Notes under the pieces: generated by a model | What the model saw: only the letters and a program-made list of their open reading frames with translations | Database searches by the model: none | Told to the model about the DNA's origin: nothing | NCBI RefSeq assembly: GCF_958298935.1 | Contig: NC_084939.1 | Span: 20,697,501 to 20,761,500, forward strand | DNA length: 64,000 nucleotides | Source: Phragmites australis | Lineage: Eukaryota > Streptophyta > Magnoliopsida > Poales > Poaceae | Direction of reading: 5' to 3' | Part shown: piece after piece, positions 24,830 through 34,863 of the stretch | Position numbering within the stretch: the first letter of the stretch is position 1 | How the letters are laid out: each line of letters begins with the position of its first letter | Program-made: the position numbers and the translations under genes

Positions 24830-25400
24830 AATGTTATAACTTATTACAAAAGGATCGGAGGGTCTAGAAGAAAAACACAGCGAAAAAGATAAACTCCAGC
24901 GCTATAGGGTCTTCCATCTTCCACAAGCGTCAACCAGGGGCACACTAGCCTAGAAAAGGAGCTCTGGGTCAAAGTCACCTCCATTGAAGGATGCAGCTCC
25001 ATTGACGGCTTCTGAACAGCAAAGGATGAAAGAGAGGGAGCAACGGGTGTGAGTACATAATGTACTCCGCAAGTGTAAGAAAGCATGATATGAGGCTTAA
25101 GTCAAGAAAGGGTTAGACATTTGTTAACTGCACTAAGCAACCTGAACCTATGACTCCAACAATAGGCATCATATTTACTAAGAGTGAAGACATAACTATA
25201 ACAAGAAGGATAACTCATCGGATTCCATCCAACTAACAAGATTAATAAGGCAATTTCATTACCCGGCTACCCGACCAACCATACCAAAACCTTGATCCCA
25301 ACTAATCAAGAAGAAGTCTAAGCCCGCTCGTGATCGACCATGAGCATGACTGATCGATCAGTTTGATACTCTGCAGAGTTTGCACAGCTTTCCCCACGAG
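24830..25400 (-). repeat. fragment of a Tekay-like LTR, minus orientation
   Basis: Plus-strand blocks such as CAACGGGTGTGAGTACATAA, CTCCGCAAGTGTAAGAAAG and the GGTTACCC/CCATTGA context resemble the middle of the LTR at 1955-5345 (2220-2800), which has ATGAGTACGAAGGTACTCGC in the same place. No termini are present. It is opposite in orientation to the pol fragment that follows and joins it at about 25400. Confidence 0.5.
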
Positions 25401-25457
25401 AATGTGTGCAACATCTTCACCCACGCCCTGATGATTTGGCTACACTCTCTCCTCTGG

Positions 25458-27167
25458 AATGTGTGCAACATCTATACCGACCACAAGAGCCTCAAATATA
25501 TCTTCACCCAAGCCGATCTCAACATGAGGCAAAGGAGATGGGTTGAGTTGATTAAGGACTATGAGTTGGAGGTACACTATCATCCAGGCAAGGCAAATGT
25601 TGTTGCCAATGCCTTAAGCAGGAAGGCTCAGTGCAATTCTTTTGTGGTCTCGCCTAAGACTTCCACCCTTTATGATGATTTCCAAAGACTTGGACTTGAG
25701 ATGGTTCCAGAGGGTTATCTTTTCAACTTGGAGATAAGATCAGCCCTCCTCGACCAAATCAAGGAAGCTCAGAAGTATGAAAAAGGCATGGAAAGGATCC
25801 GTGACAAGATCAATGAGGGTTAAGCCAAGTGCTTTACCCTAGACGACGAAGGTGTCTTATGGTTCGAAAAGACACTAATAGTTACTAAAGTTCCGGAGTT
25901 GAGAAAGAAGATTCTAGGTGAAGCTCATTAATCATTGTTGTCCATCCATCCCAGAAGCACAAAGATGTATCAAGATCTAAAACAAAGGTTTTGGTGGATT
26001 CATATGAAGCGGGAGATTGCCCTCTATGTATCAGAATGTGATGTCTTCCAACGCGTGAAGGTCGATCATCTCAAACCAGCCGATATGTTGCTACCGTTGC
26101 CTGTTCCTTTTTGGAAATGGGAGGAGATTGGCATGGATTTCATCATCGGTTTACCCAAGACCTCCCAAGGTTCTGATTCCATTTGTGTTATCATGGATCA
26201 GCTCACCAAATGTGCACATTTCCTTCCCGTGAAGGCTCAGTACAAGGTGGACTATGCGGAGTTGTTTCGCATGCGGATTGTTTGCATTCCTGGAATTCCG
26301 AAAAAGATCATTTCTGATTGAGGCACTCAGTTCACCTCTCACTTCCGGAGAAGCCTTCACGAGGCTATGGGAACTGAATTGTTCCATAGCACAGCTTTTC
26401 ATCCTCAAACCGGAGTCCAAACTGAGCGTGTCAATCAAATCTTGGAAGATTTGCTCAGAGCTTGTGCTCTCATATATGGAAAAAGATGGGAGATTTGTTT
26501 GCCATTTGAAGAGTTTTCTTACAACAACAATTATCAATCCAGTATCCAGATGGCTCTATTTGAAGCTCTCTATGGAAGAAGGTGTCGAACACCCTTGAAT
26601 TGGTCCGAGTCCAGTGAGCGGGTTTTCTTGGGTCCGGACCTGGTCAATGAAGCAGAAAATCATGTCAAGACTGTCACCTGTGTTTGCTAACAGGTCAATC
26701 TTATCAAAAGAGCTATGCAGATCATCGTAAAAGAGAGCTCGCACTCGCTATTGGGGATTTCGTCTACCTCAAAGTGTCCCCTCTTAAGGGAATGCATAAT
26801 TTTTAAGTCAGAGGGAAGTTAGCACCTTGATATGTGGGACCTTTACAAATCCTTGCTCAGCATGGTTAGGTGGCCTATCAGTGGGACTTACCTCTTTGCT
26901 ATTCATAATGTGTTCCATATCTCGCAACTGAAGAAGTGCCTTCAAGTTCCGACTGAGGCCATTGAAGTGGCAAATCAATACTTATAACCTGATTTGACCT
27001 ATTGCGAGTAACCAATTAGAGTCTTGGATGAAGTGGAACGTAAGACTCAACGGCATTCCATAAAATTCATCAAAGTGCAACGGAGCAACCATACCGAGAA
27101 CGAAGCCACTTGGGAGCGTGAAGATCGATTCCGCTCCAAGTTTTTTGATCTTTTTGAAAACTTGTGA
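25458..27167 (+). pseudogene. pol of element C: RNase H, integrase, chromodomain (Tekay chromovirus, broken)
   Basis: RNase H is at 25458-25640 ([11 protein letters not shown], then VVANALSRK). The integrase zinc-finger region is at 25935-26060. The integrase core has the first Asp in IGMDFIIGLPK (near 26140) and the second in a SD*GTQF block whose Arg codon is now TGA (26318-26320). A third block, HPQTGVQTERVNQ, starts at 26400. The C-terminal chromodomain is at about 27000-27167 (IRVLDEVERKTQRHSIKF, ATWEREDRF, ends at TGA 27165-27167). Chromodomains are typical of the Tekay/Del branch. Stops at 25821 and several later points kill it. The 5' half of the element is missing. Confidence 0.88.
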
Positions 27168-27660
27168 GTATCGTTTCAATTCTACATAAGTTGAGCATCT
27201 CACACGTGTTATGTTCATCATTTTGTTGGTTAGAAATTTTTGTTCCCAAAGGATTGCACGTAGAAACCATTTCAGCCGGGAAATTACAACGCTGGCGGTC
27301 TAACCGCACCTCTACCGGTCTGACCGCTAGAAGCACCCAGAACTCCTAAAACTCTCTGCTGGCTCAGGGTCTGACTTCCCCAATACTTGTGGTCTGACCA
27401 TAGGAGCCCAAAACTCTCTGTATGAATTTTTGTTTAACCACCGTACCCGTGGTCCAACCGTGCCGCTGTCTAACCGGGCTTAGCTGCGGTCTGATGGCCA
27501 ATTCATGTGGAGTTCTAGTGGCTATCTTTTTGTTTCATCGATGAAATTTAGTGAAATCCTTTTCCGTCTATGGAAGAATCCTTCCCACTTCATCATCATC
27601 ACCTTCTACCTAAGTTTGTCGAATCTCAGAACAAGATTCCCTTTTTAGGGGAGGGGGGGT
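27168..27660 (+). other. 3' untranslated region and polypurine tract of element C
   Basis: This stretch lies between the chromodomain stop and the LTR. From 27285 to 27500 it has repeated GGTCTGACC/GGTCTAACCG palindromic blocks. The polypurine tract AGGGGAGGGGGGG (27647-27659) directly precedes the LTR and primes plus-strand synthesis in such elements. Confidence 0.75.
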
Positions 27661-28121
27661 TGTCACGTACCAAAATGTTAATTACGCATTTAAGCATGCA
27701 TAATCATCATGACATTATATTTTTATGCATTTAATTATTAGATTAATTATTTTTGTAAGTGAGGATGATTTAAAAATAGCGAGAGTTGTGCTACTCTACT
27801 AGAGAGTTGTCGTTTGGGAGTGGTCCCCATGGGCAACCGACATTACTCCTCTTTTTTTATTGATATATATTTTTCACTGTGTAGTATCTCTGTAAATGGA
27901 TGAAATTGTAAAAAATTTAAAGACTTGTAATATATTTTTTTACTCGCTCTTTATTAAGCTTTGTTATTATGATGTATGTTGGAAAGGCGTGTGTCCCGAT
28001 TTTGGGCACAAAACACATGCCGGGACTACCAAAACAGTATTATGATTAATCGTTGCAATTGTGATTATATAAATGATCAACTTAATGATTAATTAAAATA
28101 CTATTTGGACGGTTCCTCACA
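27661..28121 (+). repeat. 3' LTR of element C, about 461 bp
   Basis: It starts TGTCACGTACC right after the polypurine tract and ends GGTTCCTCACA. The last 200 bases resemble the 1955-2190 end of the LTR of element A when one is inverted (block GGGCACAAAACACATGCCGG), so both belong to one superfamily of LTRs. However, this LTR is seven times shorter. The 5' LTR of C is not in the window. Confidence 0.8.
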
Positions 28122-28234
28122 CATTATCCACCACATTCTCCCACTCTGGCCACTCCACCACCACACCTTCTCCGGCCACGCCACCCACACTCGCGCCGTC
28201 GTCTGATGATGAGGCTCTGACCCCGCCAGAGAGC

Positions 28235-28465
28235 TTGGATGAGGCACAATTTTTGGACTCTGATGGATCAGCGGGGTCCCCCACTGAGGACGACATGTGG
28301 GATTACTTCATCGATGAGCGGAAGGCGAAGAGGCCTCAGACCTCGGATGATGATGATGATGATGATGAGGTGGAGGAGGAAGACAAAATGTGGGAGGAAG
28401 CTGCAGAAGAAGGTGACGATGAGGACAACTACTTCTTCGTCACTGTGGCCGACCCCAAGTGGTAG
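28235..28465 (+). CDS. acidic ORF with eight-Asp run, unknown
   Basis: It encodes about 76 residues starting MDEAQFLDSDGSAG and ending VTVADPKW before TAG. A GATGATGAT-rich run gives eight Asp in a row at about residues 38-45, followed by EVEEEDKMWEEAAEEGDDED. Preceding sequence (28130-28235) is proline/threonine rich (PPLTPSPATPPTL-like in another frame). No domain is recognised. It sits between the LTR of element C and a CACTA right end. It could be the end of a captured host exon. Whether it is expressed is unknown. Confidence 0.3.
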   Translation: MDEAQFLDSDGSAGSPTEDDMWDYFIDERKAKRPQTSDDDDDDDEVEEEDKMWEEAAEEGDDEDNYFFVTVADPKW

Positions 28466-28579
28466 ACGCGTGCGTGGCCGTGATGATGGATTTATGAATT
28501 ATTAGTAACTTAATTATATATTAGTGTGATATAAATCAGTAATTCTATAGATTAGTAATATAAAGCTCGATTAAATTAG

Positions 28580-28806
28580 TATCTGCCTGTTTACATTTTA
28601 ATTTTTTCTCCTGGATTGAGTTTCGCTACCAGTTCATAGCTGGAATTGGCTATGGTAAGTATATCGATCGGCAGAATCAGCTCATGAACTGGTAGAATAT
28701 TAGTGCCGGTATCTGGTAGTGATAATCCATGATTATCACTGCCGATTCAATAACTGGCAATAATGTAATTTTTGAACTGACAGTAATGACATTTTCTATA
28801 GTAATG
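28580..28806. mobile_element. CACTA right-end fragment
   Basis: The minus strand begins CATTACTATAGAAAATG, close to the CACTA terminus of the element at 50426. Subterminal copies of TATCACTGCCGATTC and AACTGGCAGT-type blocks follow. No left end is seen; it may be truncated or may include the acidic ORF upstream. Confidence 0.55.
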
Positions 28807-28904
28807 ACTGTTCAAAGACACATAAAAGGAGTTTCATATTTTTTTTGTATGATCCATAAAAATGATGGCGTCATCTCGATATTGCAGGATGGACAATTCA
28901 TCAT

Positions 28905-29660
28905 CCACAAGATGTGGTAGAACTCTTGATTTGTCCATCATATTTGGCCCTTAAAATTATTATTGCAAGCATATCAGCAACAATATTAAAAAGAATTGGC
29001 GAGAGAGGATCTCCGTGTCTAAGTTCTTTACGTGTTCGGAAGTGGGGGGGGGGGGACTTCATCATTGACCTTAATCCCCACATTTCCTCGTGACACAAAG
29101 CTTTAGATCTATTCGCACCATTGCGTTAAGAATCCTTTGATGCATAATGCTTGTTGAAGAAATGATCATTTGACTTTGTCATAGCTTTTTCAAAATCGAT
29201 TTTTAATATCACACCATTGTTTTTCCTATGTAGTTCATGAATGGTTTCATGTAGGATAATAACTTCTTTCATTATATTTTGACTAGGCATAAAAGTTGTT
29301 TGTGTAGGTCACGAAATTTTTTCAGCAACACTATCGATCCTATTAGTGTCAGTTTTGTGAATATTTTAAAGCTAACGTTAAGCAAATATATTGAACGGTA
29401 TTCTTGAATTTTCAGCACATTACACTTTTTAGGTATTAGTGTAATAACACCAAAATTCAGACAGAAAATGGGTAATTTCTCTTGGTGGAAGTCAGAAAAC
29501 AGAGCCATGAGATCCCTTTGTGGGTTTGTTGTAGTATAAATTTTATTTAGTGCAGCAAGCAGAACTGAGGAGCGCTGAAGGTCCTGTGCAGCCTGGCCGC
29601 CTTGGGAGGAAGACAAGACAGAAATAGAGAGGGGAGTGAAGGAAGAGAGGGCACGCTGGC
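28905..29660 (-). pseudogene. LINE reverse-transcriptase fragment
   Basis: Two minus-strand pieces are present. At 29570-29272 the text VITLIPKKCNVLKIQEYRSI, then LLNVSFKIFTK, is the conserved fingers block of plant LINE RT. At 29098-28905 the text RHGDPLSPILFNIVADML is the RT block after the catalytic region. The catalytic YADD-type centre is not visible. It is 5' and 3' truncated, with frame breaks between the pieces. Confidence 0.8.
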
Positions 29661-29716
29661 ACATTCAGCATGCCACATTGGTGGGTGGTTGTTGACCGGG
29701 GTGTTTCAGATCTTAA

Positions 29717-30005
29717 GGCCTCTCTCAATATTCCAACATAACTGGTTTTTAATCATTAATTAGACGACCACGTAAGCAAAGAGTTAATGTGGTAAACTAT
29801 TTAAAGAGGTGAGAGATGAGCTTATTTCTTATTGCAGAAACTAGTTCTTTGAGCAATTCTAGATGATTGTGAGACAATAAATTACTTAGGAGATCTCAGA
29901 AAATAAGCAACACACATGTATGCATTAGAAGCTTATTTCTTAACACCAATTTTTTACTCTCTCTCCTCTAAAATATCACTAAGAAATAAAGTATTGAGAT
30001 TGGCG
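29717..30005. mobile_element. Tourist-like MITE (PIF/Harbinger type), 289 bp
   Basis: The ends are GGCCTCTCTCAATATTCC and GTATTGAGATTGGCG, an imperfect inverted pair. They are flanked by a TAA duplication (29714-29716 and 30006-30008), typical of PIF/Harbinger insertions. The interior is AT-rich with no ORF. Confidence 0.75.
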
Positions 30006-30129
30006 TAAGTGAACCATGTGACAATTTAGGGCCAAATGCATTTTCACAGCATATGGATAGCGGGACAAGTTTAAAGATGCCTAGTGTATTTTTCTAATGC
30101 CCTTTCAGACATGAAAATATGTACTATTG

Positions 30130-30548
30130 ATCATAGAGGGTATCCATCCTCTAACCATCGTGAACTTCTCTATCCAAAATCATTTAGATCTGCCCCACAA
30201 ACTAATACTAATTGTGAACATATTTACTTCAGCTCAAAACATATTGATTGAATGAGTGAGGATTCCATGGAATTGAAATAATTTTTATTTAAATGGACAT
30301 AGAGAGCCTATACAAATCTATTCTCCATAAATGACAACATATCTTTGCACAGGTGTATCTATCTTTCGCTATACCTAATTGAAGATTCTTAGCATCCCTT
30401 GTATTGAACTCTCAACATTTATCGTGTGCTTCCGTTCCAATATATATATGAGCACATATACTGGAGTTCCAAATAATAGATCAGGTTTTTTGGGGTCTTG
30501 TTCTTTGACTGAGTCGATCACAACCTGCTCGATAAGGAATATACAAAA
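30130..30548 (+). promoter_or_regulatory. conserved upstream module of six-Cys peptide gene 2
   Basis: It aligns with the region before gene 4 (52590-53045) over about 400 bp: GAGGGTATCCATCCTC, then GCCCCACAAACTAATA, then GATTGAATGAGTGAGG, then ATCTTTCGCTATACCTAA, then the TATA run TATATATAT at 30440-30449, about 100 bp before the ATG. Confidence 0.65.
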
Positions 30549-31025
30549 ATGTCACCTGGGAAAGTAGCACTTGTCCTCCTGGTAGTTTGTGCAGTAATTT
30601 CTCCCCATCAGGTGATTGGTAACAAAAAGCCAAGATGTACCCATTGGCAGAAGAACGACATCCTGAACCACTGTAAACAATACATCAAGCATGGAGATCC
30701 TGTTATAGACCCGTCCATAGATGGTCCCTGTTGCGCGGCGGCATTAGAGGTGCCGAGCCTGGACATGCATTGCATCGTCCATCTACTCACAGGTGCAGAG
30801 AGGAGGGAACACGATGAAAGTAAGATCCTGCGTTTTCATCATCTCTGCAACCCGTTATTTGGGCCTCCTCCTCCTGATCAGGTAGGTATTGGTTGTACCG
30901 GATGCTGGTCCTTCTCATATCACGATATATATATCCAATATGCCAGTGCTGATATATAAGTGATGAAATAATTGATCCTTAAAACATTGTCATTTAACTG
31001 TTTTCCCTGCCAGGTCATGGTGTAG
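30549..31025 (+). CDS. small secreted six-cysteine peptide, gene 2 (intact, two exons)
   Basis: Exon 1 is 30549-30881 and exon 2 is 31014-31025. A GTAGGT...TGCCAG intron of 132 bp lies between them, and the join is in phase 0. The product is about 114 aa. Residues 1-24 form a signal peptide (MSPGKVALVLLVVCAVIS, with PHQVIG before the likely cleavage). The mature part has Cys at about 30, 42, 61, 62, 75 and 100, spacing C-x11-C-x18-CC-x12-C-x24-C, then a proline tail (PPPPDQ). Exon 2 adds only V-M-V and stop. An AATAAA lies at 31097-31102. The pattern fits a prolamin-like (ECA1/EC1-type) disulfide fold of secreted plant peptides, but I cannot assign the family firmly. The product is probably apoplastic; function unknown. 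Confidence 0.75.
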
Positions 31026-31139
31026 AGGGATGGCTATCATGGCTGATGGAGTGCATGACCGTTATAAGGAGTTTGAATAAGATGAATCTGCTAGTTAATA
31101 AAATCGATCAAAGCATGATCATTGTAATATGTATATTCG

Positions 31140-32619
31140 ATTAAGGTAAACCTGTTTTATAATGATTTTCCGGTGCCTTTTCCTTCATGTTGAGCATTTC
31201 TTCTTTATTTGGCACGCAAGAAGTATGCAACACATGTGTCTTTTTTTCGGTTTTGAGGGGACGCTGATAGCTTTCAATTAATTGAGCAAATGAGGTTAGA
31301 CACATTGAGGTCCATCTCACTTGCCACCCGTGCAGGCAAAAATAGCAAAATTTTGAGCGACATAAGTTTGCCTCCTTCCTAACAACATAACAGAGCAAAC
31401 CTCAAAATACAAGACAGCTCCGTACCTTCAGACGAAACATCATCCCATTGTTTCTGTCATGCGACCAGACAGTTTCAATGCTCAGCCTCTGAGTTCTTCT
31501 TTGCGGAGCAGTAACATTTTGGGGGATACGGTGTTGTCCCCAGATTTTTATAAACTGTCCAAGCTTCTGGGAAATATTTCAACTTTGAATGACAACTCTG
31601 ATCAATTTTGTAGCCTCTATTAGTGATTTGTAAATATAATATCTAGACGTATGTAAAAACACATATTACACCCACACGATGACACCAACTTTCCACACTT
31701 ATGTATACATTAGACATACAAACTATACATATGCACACGTTACTAAGAAGAAGATACAAGAAGTCACCAAAGGGCTTCACATGCCATCTATCAATGTGGC
31801 CCACACACGTGTGAGGCTGGAATGGTGAGACAACCAGGTTACAATCGCAAGGATCCATCCTAGGTGGGTAGTGTGCGCTCTTGGCACTCATGCCACAAAG
31901 ATTGGTTTAACTCTAATCAATTTTACGAATGAAATAGAATTGCAAAAAGATAGGTTTCCCCTAGGATTATGACAACCTTATTCTTATGTTACAAAACCAT
32001 AAGGAAATGGAATCCTCTCAAACCTGCGTTAAAATCACACAATCCATTACTTCAAAAAAAATCACACAATCCAAATAGGGCCTAAATATTCTGTTGGTGA
32101 AATGTGATTATTAGAAATACACCTGACAGCAACAAATATTGGCAAATATTTAATAGCAAGGTTTGCCGATCAGTTGAAACAATTATCTGTCGAAAACGAA
32201 TTTTGCAGATACGGCTTATAAAATGTCGCTGACAGATATTGCGTCCTCGAACACGTCCTTTGCCAAGAGATGTGCTCTGACTTGGACTCGTTTTGTGGCA
32301 TAGTTCCTGTCTAGGTTGAGCTGTTCTCCACCAGATTCGGCTCTTGGCAGAGTTCCTCACGGCTTGGGATAGAAAGCGGAGGAAAATAAAGCTAGCTAAA
32401 TTATATTGCCGACAGTGGCGAAGTGAGAGTTGTGGTTCCAAAACACGCCCATAATGTCCACCAATGAGCAACAACCTTGAGCAAACACAGCCAATATTAT
32501 TTGGTATGGATTCTCGAATAATCCTTCTATTGTCGCTCGAAACGAAAAGGTTTGGCGACCGGCAACACTCCCATCTCAAATTCTTGGGCGTTATCGTTGT
32601 GCCTGCTCATTTATTTTAA
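31140..32619. other. no gene recognised
   Basis: This is AT-rich intergenic sequence with short random frames. The segment ending near 32078 (CACACAATCCAAATAGGGCC followed by TAA) resembles the end of a grass MITE. I cannot find a matching left terminus, so no element is called. Confidence 0.4.
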
Positions 32620-33260
32620 GTGTGAGCATATCTTATTAACTACTCCGTAATCAAAATCAATTAGAACTACACCAAAAACAAATCAATGAAAACTTATCTA
32701 TCTGAATTGGCACACATAAATATATTGAATGAGGAGCGAGGATTCTATGAAATTTAAAATGGATACCTTCGATATAAATAGACATATACAACTCTACAGT
32801 TCATAAACGATAACATATATATCTATCTTTTACTATGTCAGATCGAAGAACTTTGAGAACCCGTACCATTAAAATCTTGTGTACTAGTGGGTGCTTTCCT
32901 TCCTATATAAAGGAGCACATATTACTGATCGAATGTGGACCTGTCATCAATCCTGGATATCCCATTTATGTTGTATCCCGAGATAGTCCATGTTGTTTGG
33001 CGTTGAGAGGTGCGGAAGAGGGCGAGATCCACTGGGTGATCTTGCTACTTAAACCTTAAGAGAGGGCGGAAAAGATCTTGGCCCTTGGCCCTTGCAAGGC
33101 TCTGCCAACTTCCTTCTCCTCTACCTAATCAGGATCAGCTAAAATATCTTTAGTTGCTGATCCATTTCATACTACATCACAATATGCAAGTGCTGTTAAG
33201 CTAGGAATTCGCAGATGGAGTTTGAAAGAAGATAAACCCGCTAGTTACGATCAAAGCATG
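32620..33260 (+). pseudogene. six-Cys secreted peptide locus 3 (start deleted, splice donor lost)
   Basis: The upstream module is present (ATTGAATGAGGAGCGAGGATTC, TATA run TATATAA at 32904-32910). It then jumps directly into the middle of the coding region near 32930: GATCGAATGTGGACC, aligned with the second-cysteine region of gene 4. The signal peptide and first cysteine are gone. The residual frame reads CGPVINPGYP, then SPCCLALRG, so the adjacent cysteine pair survives, and the reading then degenerates to a stop at 33057. The donor site after the aligned CAG is GATCAG instead of GTAAAA or GTAGGT. The 3' flank (AGCATGATCAATGTGATATG) still matches genes 2 and 4. Confidence 0.8.
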
Positions 33261-33299
33261 ATCAATGTGATATGTATCTTTGATTAAGAAAAGGTATCC

Positions 33300-34102
33300 A
33301 ATAAGGATTTCCAGTGCCATTTTTATTCCTCCTGGGAGGATGCCTCTTCGTTTCGGATGCAACGTTTGTGACATGTGATATATTTACCAGAAATAGAAAC
33401 AGAGAAAACTAGTAGGTGTGATGTGAACAGCAGTCCTGCTTCAACACTTCGAATATATTTTGAATATTTTAAAAGTTCAATAATTTGAGTATACTGTTTC
33501 AACAAGTCCATTATATTATTTCAGCAATTCGCAAAAAAGTGTTAGTGTTGAACATGTTCCCACAGATTGTTGAACTACATTTTCGCAGAGTGTTGAATGA
33601 AGTATTTTAATTTGTTGAATGTGTACAGAAGGCTAAAAAAACTTACAAATGTAAACCACAAGGCGGTCAATTTGGGTGGTCTCGGTCGAGCCACTCAACT
33701 AGTGGAATATGGCATTTGTTTTTCGATCTTTATTAACTCATATTGTTATAACAAGAAGATTAAAATCAATATAAGCTGCTTCTGGTCTCTGCATATCGAA
33801 GATGCACACAGCCCAAAAACAAGAAAGGAAACAAAAAGAAAACAATCCTGAGGGACGGAAGAAGACGCACTGCAGATCAAAGGCAGCCCCTGAGATTATT
33901 AATTCCAAATGCGAAGTCTAGAACTCCAGCCAAGGCTGGCGAAGAACCTAACTGCTTGCTCCAGTCGCTGACATGCCGTAGAAGTTAGCTGTCAAGATTT
34001 CAGCCGAAGCATCACGGACCAAGTATGGAGCCAATACGTACATGTAAAAATAAGGTACAAAGAAGATGGGTAGCGAGCATGGAACTTTTAGGGCATGTAT
34101 GT
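33300..34102. other. no gene recognised
   Basis: This is AT-rich sequence with repeated TTCAACA/GTTGAA words between about 33430 and 33600. It has no terminal repeats or long ORF. It ends at the LTR of element D. Confidence 0.4.
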
Positions 34103-34826
34103 TGTTGGGGATGATCTCCCGCCCACCTTCGTATGGCAAGTCGAAGTCTACCGGTGGCTGAGCACTAGTGGGTGTTGCAGTTGTGTTTCAGGAAATACAT
34201 GCGAAGGCCATGGCGGACCTTCGGTCGGAGCCCGAAGGTTGGCCTGCAACCTCCCCCGTCCGTGTAGGCGAAGGCCATGGCGGACCTTCGGCTGGAGCCC
34301 GAAGGTGGGTCTGCGACCGCCGCTCGTGTAGGCGAAGGCTGCGGCAGGCCTTCGGTCGGAAGTCGAAGGTTGATCAGCGACTCTGCTCGCCGGAGCGGGC
34401 GAAGGCTCTAACGTGCCTTCGGCCAGAGGCCGAAGGTCGACCCACGGTGCCGGAGAGTAGGAGTGAAGGTCGTGGTGAACCTTCGGTTGGAAGCCGGAGA
34501 GAGGCTCGCAGCGCAGTCGTGAGACTAGCCAAAGACCACAAATGGACGTCGAGGCCCACTTAGCCACTCAGGGCACAGTTGTAATTATGCAAATGTACTT
34601 GATTGTACCATAATGCCCCCGAATATGCTGAGAATGTGACAGTTGAGAGGGTGAAACTGTAAATCCTAGTGTGGAGTGGTTGGATACAGGCTATAAATAG
34701 GGCCATACTATACCTGAAGTGACGGAGAAAATCAAGATTATTCACCCATAACACGTGTCACACCCAAGAGCCTTCGGCTTTCCCTTAGAGCAAAGGCCTT
34801 ATTTGTTCGGGACCACGCTTCAAACA
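34103..34826 (+). repeat. 5' LTR of element D with internal minisatellite
   Basis: It starts TGTTGGGGATGATCTCC and ends TTCAAACA. From 34201 to about 34510, five tandem units of 64-67 bp begin GCGAAGGCCATGGCGG (or GCTGCGGC) and contain the palindromic pair CCTTCGG/CCGAAGG. The array is in the U3 part, upstream of a likely TATA (GGCTATAAATAGGG at about 34688). Readthrough frames on both strands arise from the repeat and are not genes. Confidence 0.88.
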
Positions 34827-34828
34827 GT

Positions 34829-34845
34829 TGGCGCCGTCCGCGGGG
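34829..34845 (+). other. primer binding site of element D
   Basis: TGGCGCCGTCCGCGGGG follows the LTR after two bases. This type of PBS is usual in Tat-lineage elements. Confidence 0.8.
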
Positions 34846-34863
34846 ATCGAACAGACCCAAGCT

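Noticed and set aside
31890..32078. MITE ending in CCAAATAGGGCC with TAA
   Set aside because: Only one plausible terminus could be found, so the element boundaries cannot be supported.
34148..34567. Long open frames on both strands over the LTR of element D
   Set aside because: They follow the 64-67-bp repeat unit and its palindromes; no start context or domain, and the region is the U3 of an LTR.
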